A stretch of 33,732 nucleotides of DNA. It comes from Salinisphaera orenii subsp. halophila YIM 95161 (lineage in GTDB: Bacteria; Pseudomonadota; Gammaproteobacteria; Nevskiales; Salinisphaeraceae). Below, piece after piece: positions 1 through 7,133 of the stretch (the stretch's first letter is position 1; each line of letters opens with the position of its first letter). Under the pieces are notes generated by a model. The model was not told where the DNA came from. It saw only the letters and a program-made list of their open reading frames with translations, and made no database searches. The DNA is taken from the NCBI RefSeq assembly GCF_003732545.1, contig NZ_AYKF01000086.1:1-33732 (forward strand), read 5' to 3'. Made by a program: the position numbers and the translations under genes.

Positions 1-139
1 GGAAGCCGACGCTTTCCTGTGGTTTTTCGAACAAGCATTCGAACCTGCGACAGCGGACAAGTGAGGTTCGACGGTCCGCGTAGCGGACCGAACCGCGCCT
101 TGGGCGCGGGCCCGAAGGGTGAGCGGCGCAGCCGCGAAT

Positions 140-158
140 AATCCTGCCCGGGGCACCA
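140..158 (+). other. tRNA 3'-end-like sequence, copy 1
   Basis: AATCCTGCCCGGGGCACCA reads as the end of a T-loop, a 3' T-stem strand (CCTGC), a 3' acceptor strand (CCGGGGC), a discriminator A and CCA, and it leads directly into an intrinsic terminator as a tRNA gene would. No matching 5' acceptor strand (GCCCCGG) or D/anticodon arm is present in the unit, so this is not an intact tRNA. It is either a duplicated tRNA tail, such as an attachment-site remnant, or chance resemblance. The amino acid identity cannot be given. Confidence 0.5.
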
Positions 159-200
159 CAGGAAAGGGTCGGCGGGAGCCGACGCTTTCCTGTGGTTTTT
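156..200 (+). terminator. Intrinsic terminator between the repeat units
   Basis: A perfect 11-bp stem (CCACAGGAAAG at 156-166 with CTTTCCTGTGG at 185-195) continues after a G-G mismatch into a 6-bp stem (GTCGGC/GCCGAC) closed by a GGGA loop, and is followed by TTTTT at 196-200. This is a strong Rho-independent terminator. Its right half also occupies 5-27, so the window begins inside an earlier copy. Confidence 0.85.
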
Positions 201-312
201 CGAACAAGCATTCGAACCTGCGACATTGGACAAGTCAGGTTCGACGGTCCGCGCAGCGGACCGAACCGCGCCTTGGGCGCGGGCCCGGAGGGTGATCGGC
301 GCCGCCGCGAAT

Positions 313-331
313 AATCCTGCCCGGGGCACCA
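313..331 (+). other. tRNA 3'-end-like sequence, copy 2, at the repeat boundary
   Basis: This is an exact second copy of the 19-bp tRNA-tail-like sequence. Here the homology to the repeat unit ends at the final CCA and no terminator follows. A boundary exactly at a tRNA 3' end is the arrangement expected for an integrase attachment site, but no integrase gene is present in the window. Confidence 0.45.
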
Positions 332-580
332 ATCGACAGGGCCGGCCGCAGATCGTGGATTTCCAGTCATCCTCCGCACCGGCGGCGGACCGATGGCCCG
401 GCGATGACCGCCGGCAGGAACGCGTCGGGCCGCAACATGCGCTCTTGTCGCATCGACTCGGCCCGGATTCGGCTGCTGTAGGCGAATGACCGTCGTTCGC
501 GCTACACGGCCGTCCGGTGCTCGTCATCGGCCCGTGGCATGCCGGTTACGCTTGGCGCAGGCGGAAAGGCCGGCGGCCGA
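332..580. other. Intergenic stretch with no recognised feature
   Basis: These 249 bp separate the repeat array from the end of the cation transporter gene. I see no convincing reading frame, RNA gene or T-tailed hairpin in them on either strand. Confidence 0.5.
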
Positions 581-1234
581 TCAGCCGGAGCCGGGCGCGC
601 GGCCGACATCGCGCGTGTCGCCGGCCTGGCGCCAGTGGGCGAGCGCGTCCGCGAGCACGCCGATCGACGACCGCAGGAAAACGGCCGCGATGACTCCGCC
701 GATGATGATGTCCGGCCACACGCTGTGGGTGAGCGCGACCAGTCCGGCGGCGAGGATGACGCCGCTGTTGGCGATCAGGTCGTTGCGCGAGCAGATCCAG
801 GCCGAACCCATGTTCACGTCGTCGCCGCGGTGGCGCGTGAGCAGGATCAGGCAGACGACGTTGCCGATCAGCGCCAGCGTGCCGGCGACTGCCATGATCG
901 CGGAGACGGGCGCGGCGCCGTGAAACGCCTTGTAGAGCACGTCGGCGGCCACGATGAGGCCGAAGGCGAGCATGATGCTGCCCTTGAAGCCGGCCGCGCC
1001 GGCCTTGGCGCGGCCACCGCGATCGATCACGAACAGGCTCAGGGCATAAACCAGCGAATCGCCCAGCATGTCCAGCGAGTCGGCCAGCAGGGCGGTGGAC
1101 TGTGCCAGCCAGCCCGCGGTGAATTCGCCGACGAACATGACGGCGTTGAGCGCGAGCACCGCCCAGAGCACGCGCGCCTGGTTACGCCGGAGCGCGGCGA
1201 TGTCGGCGTCGTTTTCGTTGCAGCAGCAGGCCAT
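581..1234 (-). CDS. CDF-type cation transporter, membrane domain only
   Basis: The 217-residue protein matches the membrane domain of cation diffusion facilitators, which exchange divalent metal ions for protons. The pattern D52-xx-D55-xxx-D59 lies in the helix that normally holds the first half of the transport site. The second half (usually HxxxD) reads N151-D152-xxx-N156 here, so metal preference is uncertain. There is no room for the usual cytoplasmic C-terminal domain after the last helix. The N-terminus begins MACCC, a possible soft-metal ligand. The reading frame extends further upstream, but M at 1234 directly precedes the family-like N-terminus. It follows the acetyltransferase gene on the same strand after 55 bp, so the two may be cotranscribed. 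Family call firm, substrate unknown. Confidence 0.85.
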   Translation of the reverse strand: MACCCNENDADIAALRRNQARVLWAVLALNAVMFVGEFTAGWLAQSTALLADSLDMLGDSLVYALSLFVIDRGGRAKAGAAGFKGSIMLAFGLIVAADVLYKAFHGAAPVSAIMAVAGTLALIGNVVCLILLTRHRGDDVNMGSAWICSRNDLIANSGVILAAGLVALTHSVWPDIIIGGVIAAVFLRSSIGVLADALAHWRQAGDTRDVGRAPGSG

Positions 1235-1289
1235 GGTCACGGATTGTCGAGTGCAGCCCGATGCTACCAGCATTCCGGCGAGGCGCGGG

Positions 1290-3620
1290 TCAGGCGATGC
1301 GGCGGGTGTAGTCCGGTACCGGAATCTCGACGCGGACGCTGCCGGGGTCGTCGAGCGAGCGCCGCACCTTGAAGCCCAGATCGCGGGAGAGCGCGAGCAT
1401 CGGCTTGTTCTGGGCGAGGACGTCGCCGTAGACGATGTCGATGCCGCGGGCGCCGGCCTGGCGGAGCAGGCAGTCGAGCAGATGGCGCCCGAGCCCGCGG
1501 CCGGTGTGGCTGCGGTGGACAAGAATCGCGAATTCGGCCTCGTGGCCGTCGGGGTCGGCGATGATGGTGCCCATGCCGGCGAGGGCCTCGGGGTCGTCGA
1601 CGGTGCTCACCACCAGCGAGACCTCGCGGTCGTAGTCGACCTGGGTGATGCGCGCGGCCATGTCGTGCGAGAAATGGCGGATGTAGTTGAAGAACCGCAG
1701 TCGGATCTCCTCCGGACTGAGGCTTTCCAGCAGATCGAGCACGGCCGGCTCGTCGGAGGGCCGGATGGCGCGCACGATGTAACGCACGTCGCCCTTCAGC
1801 GTGACGATGTGACGCATGCGCGCCGGATAGGGCGACATCGCCAGCCGATCGCGTTCGGGCAGCGGGGTCTGGGTGAGTTCGATCAGGCTGTCGGTGGGCG
1901 CGTGCAGCCGGCCTTGGGCCCCGGCGGCCAGGCGCAGGTCGATGCGCGCGACCTGGGGCAGATCGGCCACGAGCTTGCCGATGCGCACCAGCGCCCGTGC
2001 CAGGGCGTCGACCGCGGCGCGCGGGCCCAGCAGGCGCCCGGCGCTGGCGGTCTCCAGCATGCGCCGCGCCAGCAGGGTGTCCAGCGGCGGAAAGCCGTAT
2101 GCCGGGGCGAGGCCGACGCTTTCGTCGGCCTCGCTCAGCACCATGCCCAGCTCGGCGTGGCGGGTCGCGCGGATGTGGATCTGCAGCGCGGCCGGCGCTT
2201 CGGTCTGGCCGCTGATGCCGTAGGCGGTGAGCAGATGCAGGGTCTCGTCGGTGGACAGCCACTCCACGTTGTCGGCGGTCAGCAGGGCGAGACGCTCGCG
2301 CTGCCGATCCACGTCCGCGGTCACCGACGGGTCGGGCGGCGGTGTCGCCGTGAGCAGCTCCTGGGTGAAGCGGTACTGGGCGCGATAACGCACCGCGCGC
2401 ACGGCCTCGTCGGCGGAGGCGAAGGTCGCCAGCCGGGCGAGCGCGCTGGCCCGCCGGGCCGGCTGTGCGGTGTGCAGACCGAGCCAGACCGTCATCAGCC
2501 GCGGGCTGATCTCGGCGTCGGCGATCGCCGCCACCATGGGTTCGTGCGGCTGCCCGGCGACCGGGCTGTGCACGAACAGCAGGGCGTCGGCGTTGTCGTC
2601 GGCGGCCGCGGCGCGCAGGGCCGCGAGCGTGGTCTCGACGTCGGCGCGGCCGAGGTCGATAGCCAGGCCGGTGTCGTTGGCGGTCGGTGCGGCCTTGGTG
2701 ATGCGCTGACGCGGCCCGCTGTTCAAGCGCGCCGGCGTGAGCCCCTGGCGATACAGGGCGTCGGTGCCCAGGGCGCAGGCGCCGGCGCCGTTGCCCAGGA
2801 CCGCGACGCGACTGTTGGTCACCGCGGGCAGCAGCTCGAGCGCGGCGAGGCCGTCGAACAGGCCGCCGAGATTCTCGCATTCGACCAGGCCGGCACGGGC
2901 GAAGGCGGCCGAGCGCGCCCGGTCCGGGCCCTGGGGGCCGCCCTCGACGGCGCGCCGCGTCTGCAGCACCAGCACGGGTTTGACGCGGGCGGCCGCGCGC
3001 GCCGCCGACATGAACTTGCGCGGCGACCGGATGCGTCCGATCTGGAGCACGACCGCGCGCGTCTGGGGGTCCAGCGCGGCGTAGTCGAGCAGGTCCGCGG
3101 CGTCGATGTCGGCCTCGGAGCCGGAGCAGGCCATCCAGGAGAATCCGATGTTGCGGCCCAGCGCCCAGTCCAGCGCGGCGGCGGCCAGCGACTGCGACTG
3201 GGTGATCAGCGCCACGCGGCCGGCGCGCGGTTCGAGCGCAAGAGTGCTGACGTTGAGCCCGGCCTTGGTGTCGAACACCCCCGCCGAGCGGCCGCCGAGC
3301 ACGCGCAGGTTGTAGGGCCGCGCGGCCTGCAGCGCCCGGGTGGGCACGCGCTCCGCCGCGGCCCAGAGCAGCGCCCGGCAGCCCGCGGCGCCGAGCGCGT
3401 CCACGGTGCGGGGCTGGGCCCAGGCTTCGGACAGGATCACCGCGAGATCGAGGCCGTCGTCGTCCCCGGTGCCGGCCTTTGGCAGGTCGTAACGGAGCCG
3501 CTCGGCCGGCAGGCAGGCCTCGATGTTGGCCACGAGCTGGCGCTGGGCGTCGTCTTCCGGCGTACCCAGCACGGCCACGTCGCGACCGTGGAACAGCGCG
3601 TCGATGTTGCGCAGTGTCAT
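1290..3620 (-). CDS. Pat/YfiQ-like protein acetyltransferase with shortened ATP-grasp region
   Basis: The 776-residue protein has the order of Pat-type lysine acetyltransferases: an N-terminal CoA-binding Rossmann-like domain (about 1-130), succinyl-CoA-ligase-like domains (about 130-400), a remnant of an ATP-grasp domain (about 410-590) and a C-terminal GNAT domain (about 610-776). The acetyl-CoA loop HTGRGLGRHLL lies in the GNAT part. Known Pat proteins acetylate lysines of enzymes such as acetyl-CoA synthetase. The family is usually near 890 residues. The loss falls in the ATP-grasp region, where the expected lysine-rich nucleotide-binding stretch (like VLKILSPDITHKSDVGG) is not visible. 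Ligand sensing may therefore differ from the family. It is divergent from the MOSC gene across 113 bp. No good ribosome site precedes the ATG. Confidence 0.85.
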   Translation of the reverse strand: MTLRNIDALFHGRDVAVLGTPEDDAQRQLVANIEACLPAERLRYDLPKAGTGDDDGLDLAVILSEAWAQPRTVDALGAAGCRALLWAAAERVPTRALQAARPYNLRVLGGRSAGVFDTKAGLNVSTLALEPRAGRVALITQSQSLAAAALDWALGRNIGFSWMACSGSEADIDAADLLDYAALDPQTRAVVLQIGRIRSPRKFMSAARAAARVKPVLVLQTRRAVEGGPQGPDRARSAAFARAGLVECENLGGLFDGLAALELLPAVTNSRVAVLGNGAGACALGTDALYRQGLTPARLNSGPRQRITKAAPTANDTGLAIDLGRADVETTLAALRAAAADDNADALLFVHSPVAGQPHEPMVAAIADAEISPRLMTVWLGLHTAQPARRASALARLATFASADEAVRAVRYRAQYRFTQELLTATPPPDPSVTADVDRQRERLALLTADNVEWLSTDETLHLLTAYGISGQTEAPAALQIHIRATRHAELGMVLSEADESVGLAPAYGFPPLDTLLARRMLETASAGRLLGPRAAVDALARALVRIGKLVADLPQVARIDLRLAAGAQGRLHAPTDSLIELTQTPLPERDRLAMSPYPARMRHIVTLKGDVRYIVRAIRPSDEPAVLDLLESLSPEEIRLRFFNYIRHFSHDMAARITQVDYDREVSLVVSTVDDPEALAGMGTIIADPDGHEAEFAILVHRSHTGRGLGRHLLDCLLRQAGARGIDIVYGDVLAQNKPMLALSRDLGFKVRRSLDDPGSVRVEIPVPDYTRRIA

Positions 3621-3733
3621 GCCGGCCCGGCCATGGCGTGCGCTGCTGTGGACCCGTTCATCTGCGCATCACAGCAGGGTTGCCCCGCCGGCTCAAGCGC
3701 GCGCGCCGATCGTCGGCGCTAGCATGGAGGGGT

Positions 3734-4258
3734 ATGCACGATATCGATACCGACCGGGAGCCGAAGGATGTCGGCCGACTGGTCGGCATTTTCATCGCCC
3801 CGCAGCGCGGCGCGCCGGTCGTGGCCCGCAACGCCGCCACGGCCGTGGTCGGCCGCGGACTGGCCGGGGATCGCTATTACCACGGCACCGGCACGTTCTC
3901 GGCGCGTGCCGGTCTGTTCGCCGGTGCGCGCGAGCTGTCGCTCATCGACGCCGCCGCGGTCGAGCGATGCAATGCGCGGCTGCGGGCGGCCGGTGAGCGT
4001 GAGGTGAGTGCGGGCGATCTGCGTCGCAATCTCGTCATCGCCGGGCTCGATCTGCGGGCGCACCGCGGCCGTACGCTGGTGATCGGCGCGGTACACGTCG
4101 TCGTGCGCTCGACCTGTCCACCCTGCGGCTATCTCGGACGTCGGCTGGGTGTCGATATGCGCAGCGCGCTGCGCGGCATCGGCGGCGTCCGCGCGGCCGT
4201 TGCGCGTGGCGGACGGCTGGCAGTGGGCATGCCGGTAAGCGGTCTCGACGACGGGTGA
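3734..4258 (+). CDS. MOSC domain protein
   Basis: The 174-residue protein is a single MOSC domain, the sulfur-carrier fold found at the C-terminus of molybdenum cofactor sulfurases and in YiiM/YcbX-type proteins. Visible family features are GLAGDRYY (about 42-49), DLRRNLVIAGLDL (about 95-107) and cysteines C128 and C131 in STCPPCGYL, the expected site of the conserved sulfur-carrying cysteine. The start is set by a strong ribosome site (GGAGGGG, directly before TATG at 3733-3736). Longer in-frame starts upstream overlap the divergent acetyltransferase gene and were rejected. Its substrate is not evident. An intrinsic terminator lies about 170 bp downstream. Confidence 0.88.
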   Translation: MHDIDTDREPKDVGRLVGIFIAPQRGAPVVARNAATAVVGRGLAGDRYYHGTGTFSARAGLFAGARELSLIDAAAVERCNARLRAAGEREVSAGDLRRNLVIAGLDLRAHRGRTLVIGAVHVVVRSTCPPCGYLGRRLGVDMRSALRGIGGVRAAVARGGRLAVGMPVSGLDDG

Positions 4259-4290
4259 GGCGCCTCTAAGGACCCGTGCAGCACGCTGGC

Positions 4291-4427
4291 AGCCCAGATT
4301 GTATGGCGATGCATTCATCTTATGGGGCGGGAGCCGGTCTGGCCGGGAGGCGGAATATCGCCGCCCCTTGCGATGGTTCTCTGGGCTGATGGACTGGGTG
4401 CGGGCGTCCGTTCGGGCGTTATCGGCG
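4291..4427 (+). ncRNA. Candidate structured RNA or leader element upstream of the EAL gene
   Basis: AGCCCAGA at 4291-4298 is fully complementary to TCTGGGCT at 4380-4387 and could close an element of about 97 nt. Inside it, GGGGCGG (4324-4330) pairs perfectly with CCGCCCC (4361-4367), with smaller nested hairpins. A T-tailed terminator follows at 4428-4454 and the EAL gene begins at 4528. I recognise none of the common riboswitch consensus cores, including the GCAAA-type cores of c-di-GMP class I. It could be a leader with an attenuator, a small RNA ending at the terminator, or just the trailer of the MOSC transcript. Confidence 0.35.
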
Positions 4428-4454
4428 ACCGGCGCGCGTGGCCGCCGGTTTTTT
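4428..4454 (+). terminator. Intrinsic terminator between MOSC and EAL genes
   Basis: ACCGGCG (4428-4434) pairs perfectly with CGCCGGT (4443-4449) around an 8-nt loop, and a run of six T (4449-4454) follows. It ends transcription from the MOSC side or acts as an attenuator in the leader of the EAL gene. Confidence 0.75.
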
Positions 4455-4527
4455 CGTGTCACGTCGCTCACGGATCGCCGCGAACGGCCGATACCGCCTA
4501 TGACGTCCACCACACCGCATTCATCCC

Positions 4528-5313
4528 ATGGCCCGATGCCTGCGAACCGAGGACGAGGGTTGCCGACGTTGTGACGGCGCGCTCGATTTCGATTTCACCA
4601 TGGCCTTCCAGCCGATCGTCGACGTGGCGAGCGGGGCGCCCTTTGCCTACGAGGCGCTCGTGCGCGGCATCGACGGCGAATCCGCCGGCGAGATTCTGTC
4701 GTGGGTCACGCCGGGCACGCTTTACAGGTTCGACCAGGCCTGTCGCGTGCGCGCGATCGAGATCGCCCACGGCCTGTCGTGCGGGCAGCTGCTGTCGATC
4801 AATTTCCTGCCCAACGCGGTCTATGAACCCGACGCCTGTATCCAGGCCACGCTGGACGTGGCGCAGACGCTGGGTTTCCCGCTCGATCGAATCATGTTCG
4901 AGGTCACCGAGACCGAGTACGTGCGCGATCGCCGCCATCTGCGCAATATCGTCGAAGCCTACAACGCGATGGGGTTCTCCACCGCCATCGACGACTTCGG
5001 CGGCGGCTACGCCAATCTCGATCTGCTGGTCGATCTGCATCCGGACGTGGTCAAGATCGACCGCCAGCTTATTCAAGATGTGTCCGAGTCGCCGCGGCGG
5101 CAGGCCATCCTCGAGAGTCTCGTGCCACTGGCCGAACGGCTGGGCATCGAGCTCGTGGCGGAGGGCGTGGAGACGCTGGGCGAGGCGCGCTGGCTGTACA
5201 GCCGCGGCATCGTGCTCCAGCAGGGCTATTTCCACGCCCGCCCGGCGGTCGAGGTGCTGCCCGGCCTGAATGCGACGCGACTGGCCGCGGTGCGCGATCA
5301 GGCCCGGACGTAG
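4528..5313 (+). CDS. EAL domain cyclic-di-GMP phosphodiesterase
   Basis: The 261-residue protein is a stand-alone EAL domain preceded by about 25 residues that include a CRRC pair (C12, C15). All residues expected of an active phosphodiesterase are visible: E42 in YEALVR, N92, E125 in MFEVTE, D155 and D156 in DDFGGGY, K176 in VVKID, E212 in AEGVE and Q232 in QQGYF. It should hydrolyse c-di-GMP to pGpG in the cytoplasm. There is no GGDEF, PAS or membrane segment, so any input must come through the short N-terminus or a partner. No clear ribosome site precedes the ATG. The 3' end overlaps the convergent DsrE-like gene by 16 bp. Confidence 0.9.
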   Translation: MARCLRTEDEGCRRCDGALDFDFTMAFQPIVDVASGAPFAYEALVRGIDGESAGEILSWVTPGTLYRFDQACRVRAIEIAHGLSCGQLLSINFLPNAVYEPDACIQATLDVAQTLGFPLDRIMFEVTETEYVRDRRHLRNIVEAYNAMGFSTAIDDFGGGYANLDLLVDLHPDVVKIDRQLIQDVSESPRRQAILESLVPLAERLGIELVAEGVETLGEARWLYSRGIVLQQGYFHARPAVEVLPGLNATRLAAVRDQART

Positions 5314-5603
5314 GCCCAGCCGGCCTGCTGCCGGCGCGCCAGATGCGTGATCGCCGCCGGCACCCGCAGCCACTCGGCGGGCGCGGTCAGGCCCTTGTTG
5401 CGCAGAGTGTTTTCGCAGACGCGCAGATAGGGGTCGGTGGCATGCGGAGCCCGGATCGCGGCGGCCACCGCGGCGGCGTTGATCACGATCTCGATCTCCG
5501 CGTCGGCGACGTCGGCCTGCAGGTTGGCCGCGTTGCTGCGGGCGCGGGCGAGTGACTCGGCGTCGGCGGCGTGGATGACCACGCGCAGGCGGTCGTCGTT
5601 CAT
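5298..5603 (-). CDS. DsrE/DsrF-like sulfur-relay family protein
   Basis: The 101-residue protein has the small alpha/beta DsrE fold pattern: an N-terminal VVIHAADAES strand-loop, a central EIVINAAAVAAAI segment, and a single cysteine in the typical CENTLRNKGL context (C63). Family members carry sulfur on this cysteine (DsrE, TusD) or are uncharacterised, and many isolated members belong to the latter group. It starts 7 bp after the ABC ATPase gene and so is probably the last gene of the importer operon, which hints at sulfur-containing substrates. Its end overlaps the convergent EAL gene by 16 bp. Confidence 0.75.
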   Translation of the reverse strand: MNDDRLRVVIHAADAESLARARSNAANLQADVADAEIEIVINAAAVAAAIRAPHATDPYLRVCENTLRNKGLTAPAEWLRVPAAITHLARRQQAGWAYVRA

Positions 5604-5610
5604 GGGCGGC

Positions 5611-6345
5611 TCACAGATGGTCGGCCACGCGCACGGCGAAGGCCTGCAGGTCGGGATCGTTGCGCCGGTGCGGGCGCGCCGCCGGCACCGCTTCGTCGAA
5701 GACGATGTCCGCCGGCGCGCCGCGCAGCACGCAGACGCGGTCGGCGAGGTAGACGGCCTCGGCGATGTCGTGGGTGACGAACAGCACCGCCATGCGCAGT
5801 CGGCGCCAGATCTCCAGCAGCTCGTCCTGGAGACGCTGGCGGGTCAGGGCATCGACGGCCGAGAACGGCTCGTCCATGAGCAGCAGCCGCGGATGCACCG
5901 CCAGCGCACGGGCCAGACCCACGCGCTGGGCCTGGCCGCCCGACACGGCATGCGGCCAGCGCGGGCCGAAGTCGCGCATGCCGATCAGCGTGAGCACCTC
6001 GTCGATCCGCGCGCGTTTCTCGGCCCGCGACAGCCCCAGCCCGGCCAGGCCGTAGCCGACGTTGGCGCGGATGCGCCGCCAGGGCAGCAGGCGGGTATCC
6101 TGAAAGACGAAGGCCGTGTCGCGGGTGCCGCGCTCGGCGACCTGCGGCGAGGTCGTCCTGCCGCCACTCGGCCGGATCAGCCCGGAGACGTTGCGCAGCA
6201 CGGTCGACTTGCCCACGCCGGAGCCGCCGACCAGTGCGACGAATTCGCCGGCGCCGATGGTGAAGTCCAGGCCTTCGAAAACCGGCGCCTCGGCGCCCGG
6301 AAAGCGATAGGCCAGGTCGCGGACCTCGAGCACCGGCGCACTCAC
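5611..6345 (-). CDS. ABC importer ATPase, nitrate/sulfonate/taurine type
   Basis: The 244-residue ATPase has a Walker A motif GGSGVGKST (about 40-48), a Q-loop (FVFQDTRLLPW), the signature VSGGQAQRVGLARAL, Walker B with LLLMDEPFSAVDAL and the switch histidine in FVTHD. The sequence is of the SsuB/TauB/NrtD type and should power uptake through the adjacent permease. The start is a GTG at 6345 whose bases overlap the permease stop (GTGA). This coupling decides the start over a longer upstream frame. Confidence 0.9.
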   Translation of the reverse strand: MSAPVLEVRDLAYRFPGAEAPVFEGLDFTIGAGEFVALVGGSGVGKSTVLRNVSGLIRPSGGRTTSPQVAERGTRDTAFVFQDTRLLPWRRIRANVGYGLAGLGLSRAEKRARIDEVLTLIGMRDFGPRWPHAVSGGQAQRVGLARALAVHPRLLLMDEPFSAVDALTRQRLQDELLEIWRRLRMAVLFVTHDIAEAVYLADRVCVLRGAPADIVFDEAVPAARPHRRNDPDLQAFAVRVADHL

Positions 6346-7130
6346 GGGCGCCACCGCAGCAGCCGCTTCTCGATCAGCGCGAACAGGCCGTCGGAAAGCG
6401 TGTAGATCAGCGATATCGCCAGCATGTAGACGACCACCGCATCGTAGGCGCCCACGCCCGCGGCGGCGTTCATCTCCTGGCCCATGCCCGGCACGCCCAG
6501 CAGTTCGGCGGCGATCAGCGTCATCCAGGCCTGGCCGACGCCGGTGCGCATGCCCGAAAGAATCCCCGGCGCCGCGCCGGGCAGGGTGACGCTGCCGACA
6601 CGCTTGATGAAGCCGCCGTGGCCGAAGGCGCGGGCCAGTTCGTAGTAGCGCGGGTCGACGTCGCGCACGCCGGCGGCGGTGGCGAAATAGTTGACCCAGA
6701 ACACGCCGATCGAGATCACGAACGCCGCACCCGCATGGCTCACCTGGAACCAGGCGATGGCGAAGACGACCCATGCCAGCGGCGGAATCGGCCGCAGAAT
6801 GCGCGCGAGCATGTAGTGGGCGTCGTCGAAGACCCTCGAGGTCGCCGACAGCAGGCCGACGCCGAAGCCGAGGACGGTGCCCACGCCCAGGCCCCAGACG
6901 TAGTGCACGAGGCTGGAGCCGACGGCCGGCAACAGGCGATCCCCGCGCCACTCGGCGAGCAGCGCGCCGGGGACCGCGAACGGGTCGGGCAGGGTGCCGC
7001 GGGGCGCCCAGTTGAACACGTAGGCGGCGTCCCAGAGGGCCACGAAGGCGGCCACGCCCAGCGCGCCGAGGCCGATGCGCAGCAGCGCCCGGCCGCCGCG
7101 CGCGTCACCGCTGTTCCCGCCGCCGGCCAC
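6342..7130 (-). CDS. ABC importer permease, SsuC/TauC type
   Basis: The 262-residue protein has about six hydrophobic segments and the cytoplasmic EAA loop that docks the ATPase (ELARAFGHGGFIKRVGSVTL, then PGAAPGILSG). This is the binding-protein-dependent permease family that imports sulfonates, taurine, nitrate or related anions. It starts with GTG three bases after the binding-protein stop and ends in a GTGA overlap with the ATPase gene. The substrate cannot be read from the sequence. Confidence 0.9.
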   Translation of the reverse strand: MAGGGNSGDARGGRALLRIGLGALGVAAFVALWDAAYVFNWAPRGTLPDPFAVPGALLAEWRGDRLLPAVGSSLVHYVWGLGVGTVLGFGVGLLSATSRVFDDAHYMLARILRPIPPLAWVVFAIAWFQVSHAGAAFVISIGVFWVNYFATAAGVRDVDPRYYELARAFGHGGFIKRVGSVTLPGAAPGILSGMRTGVGQAWMTLIAAELLGVPGMGQEMNAAAGVGAYDAVVVYMLAISLIYTLSDGLFALIEKRLLRWRP

Positions 7131-7133
7131 CGG

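Larger units (their letters stand above)
1..331. repeat. Tandem 173-bp direct repeat (two units, second one shortened)
   Basis: Positions 1-158 recur almost unchanged at 174-331, an offset of 173 bp. Each unit contains a palindromic stretch (GGTTCG, two extra bases, GGTCCGC, a three-base loop, then GCGGACC and GAACC), a GCGCC/GGCGC hairpin, and ends in AATCCTGCCCGGGGCACCA (140-158 and 313-331). Unit 1 runs into unit 2 through a terminator hairpin. Unit 2 stops exactly after CACCA, where unique sequence begins. The window starts inside the right arm of another terminator copy, so more units probably lie to the left. Codon choice in the one short frame that could be read at 2-63 is unlike the rest of the window, so I treat the units as noncoding. 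Confidence 0.85.

Noticed and set aside
2-63. Possible C-terminal end of a protein gene at the left edge
   Set aside because: The frame can be read to a stop, but its codon choice is unlike the rest of the window, and the same bases form the terminator arm and repeat unit, so a noncoding repeat explains them better.
60-158. Intact tRNA gene ending at 158
   Set aside because: Only the 3' T-stem, acceptor and CCA can be matched. No complementary 5' acceptor strand and no D or anticodon arm is present in the unit.
1068-3722. Very long plus-strand frame opposite the acetyltransferase gene
   Set aside because: It lies antisense to a gene with clear CoA-binding and GNAT motifs, shows no domain of its own and has the Arg/Gly/Gln-rich composition typical of antisense frames in high-GC DNA.
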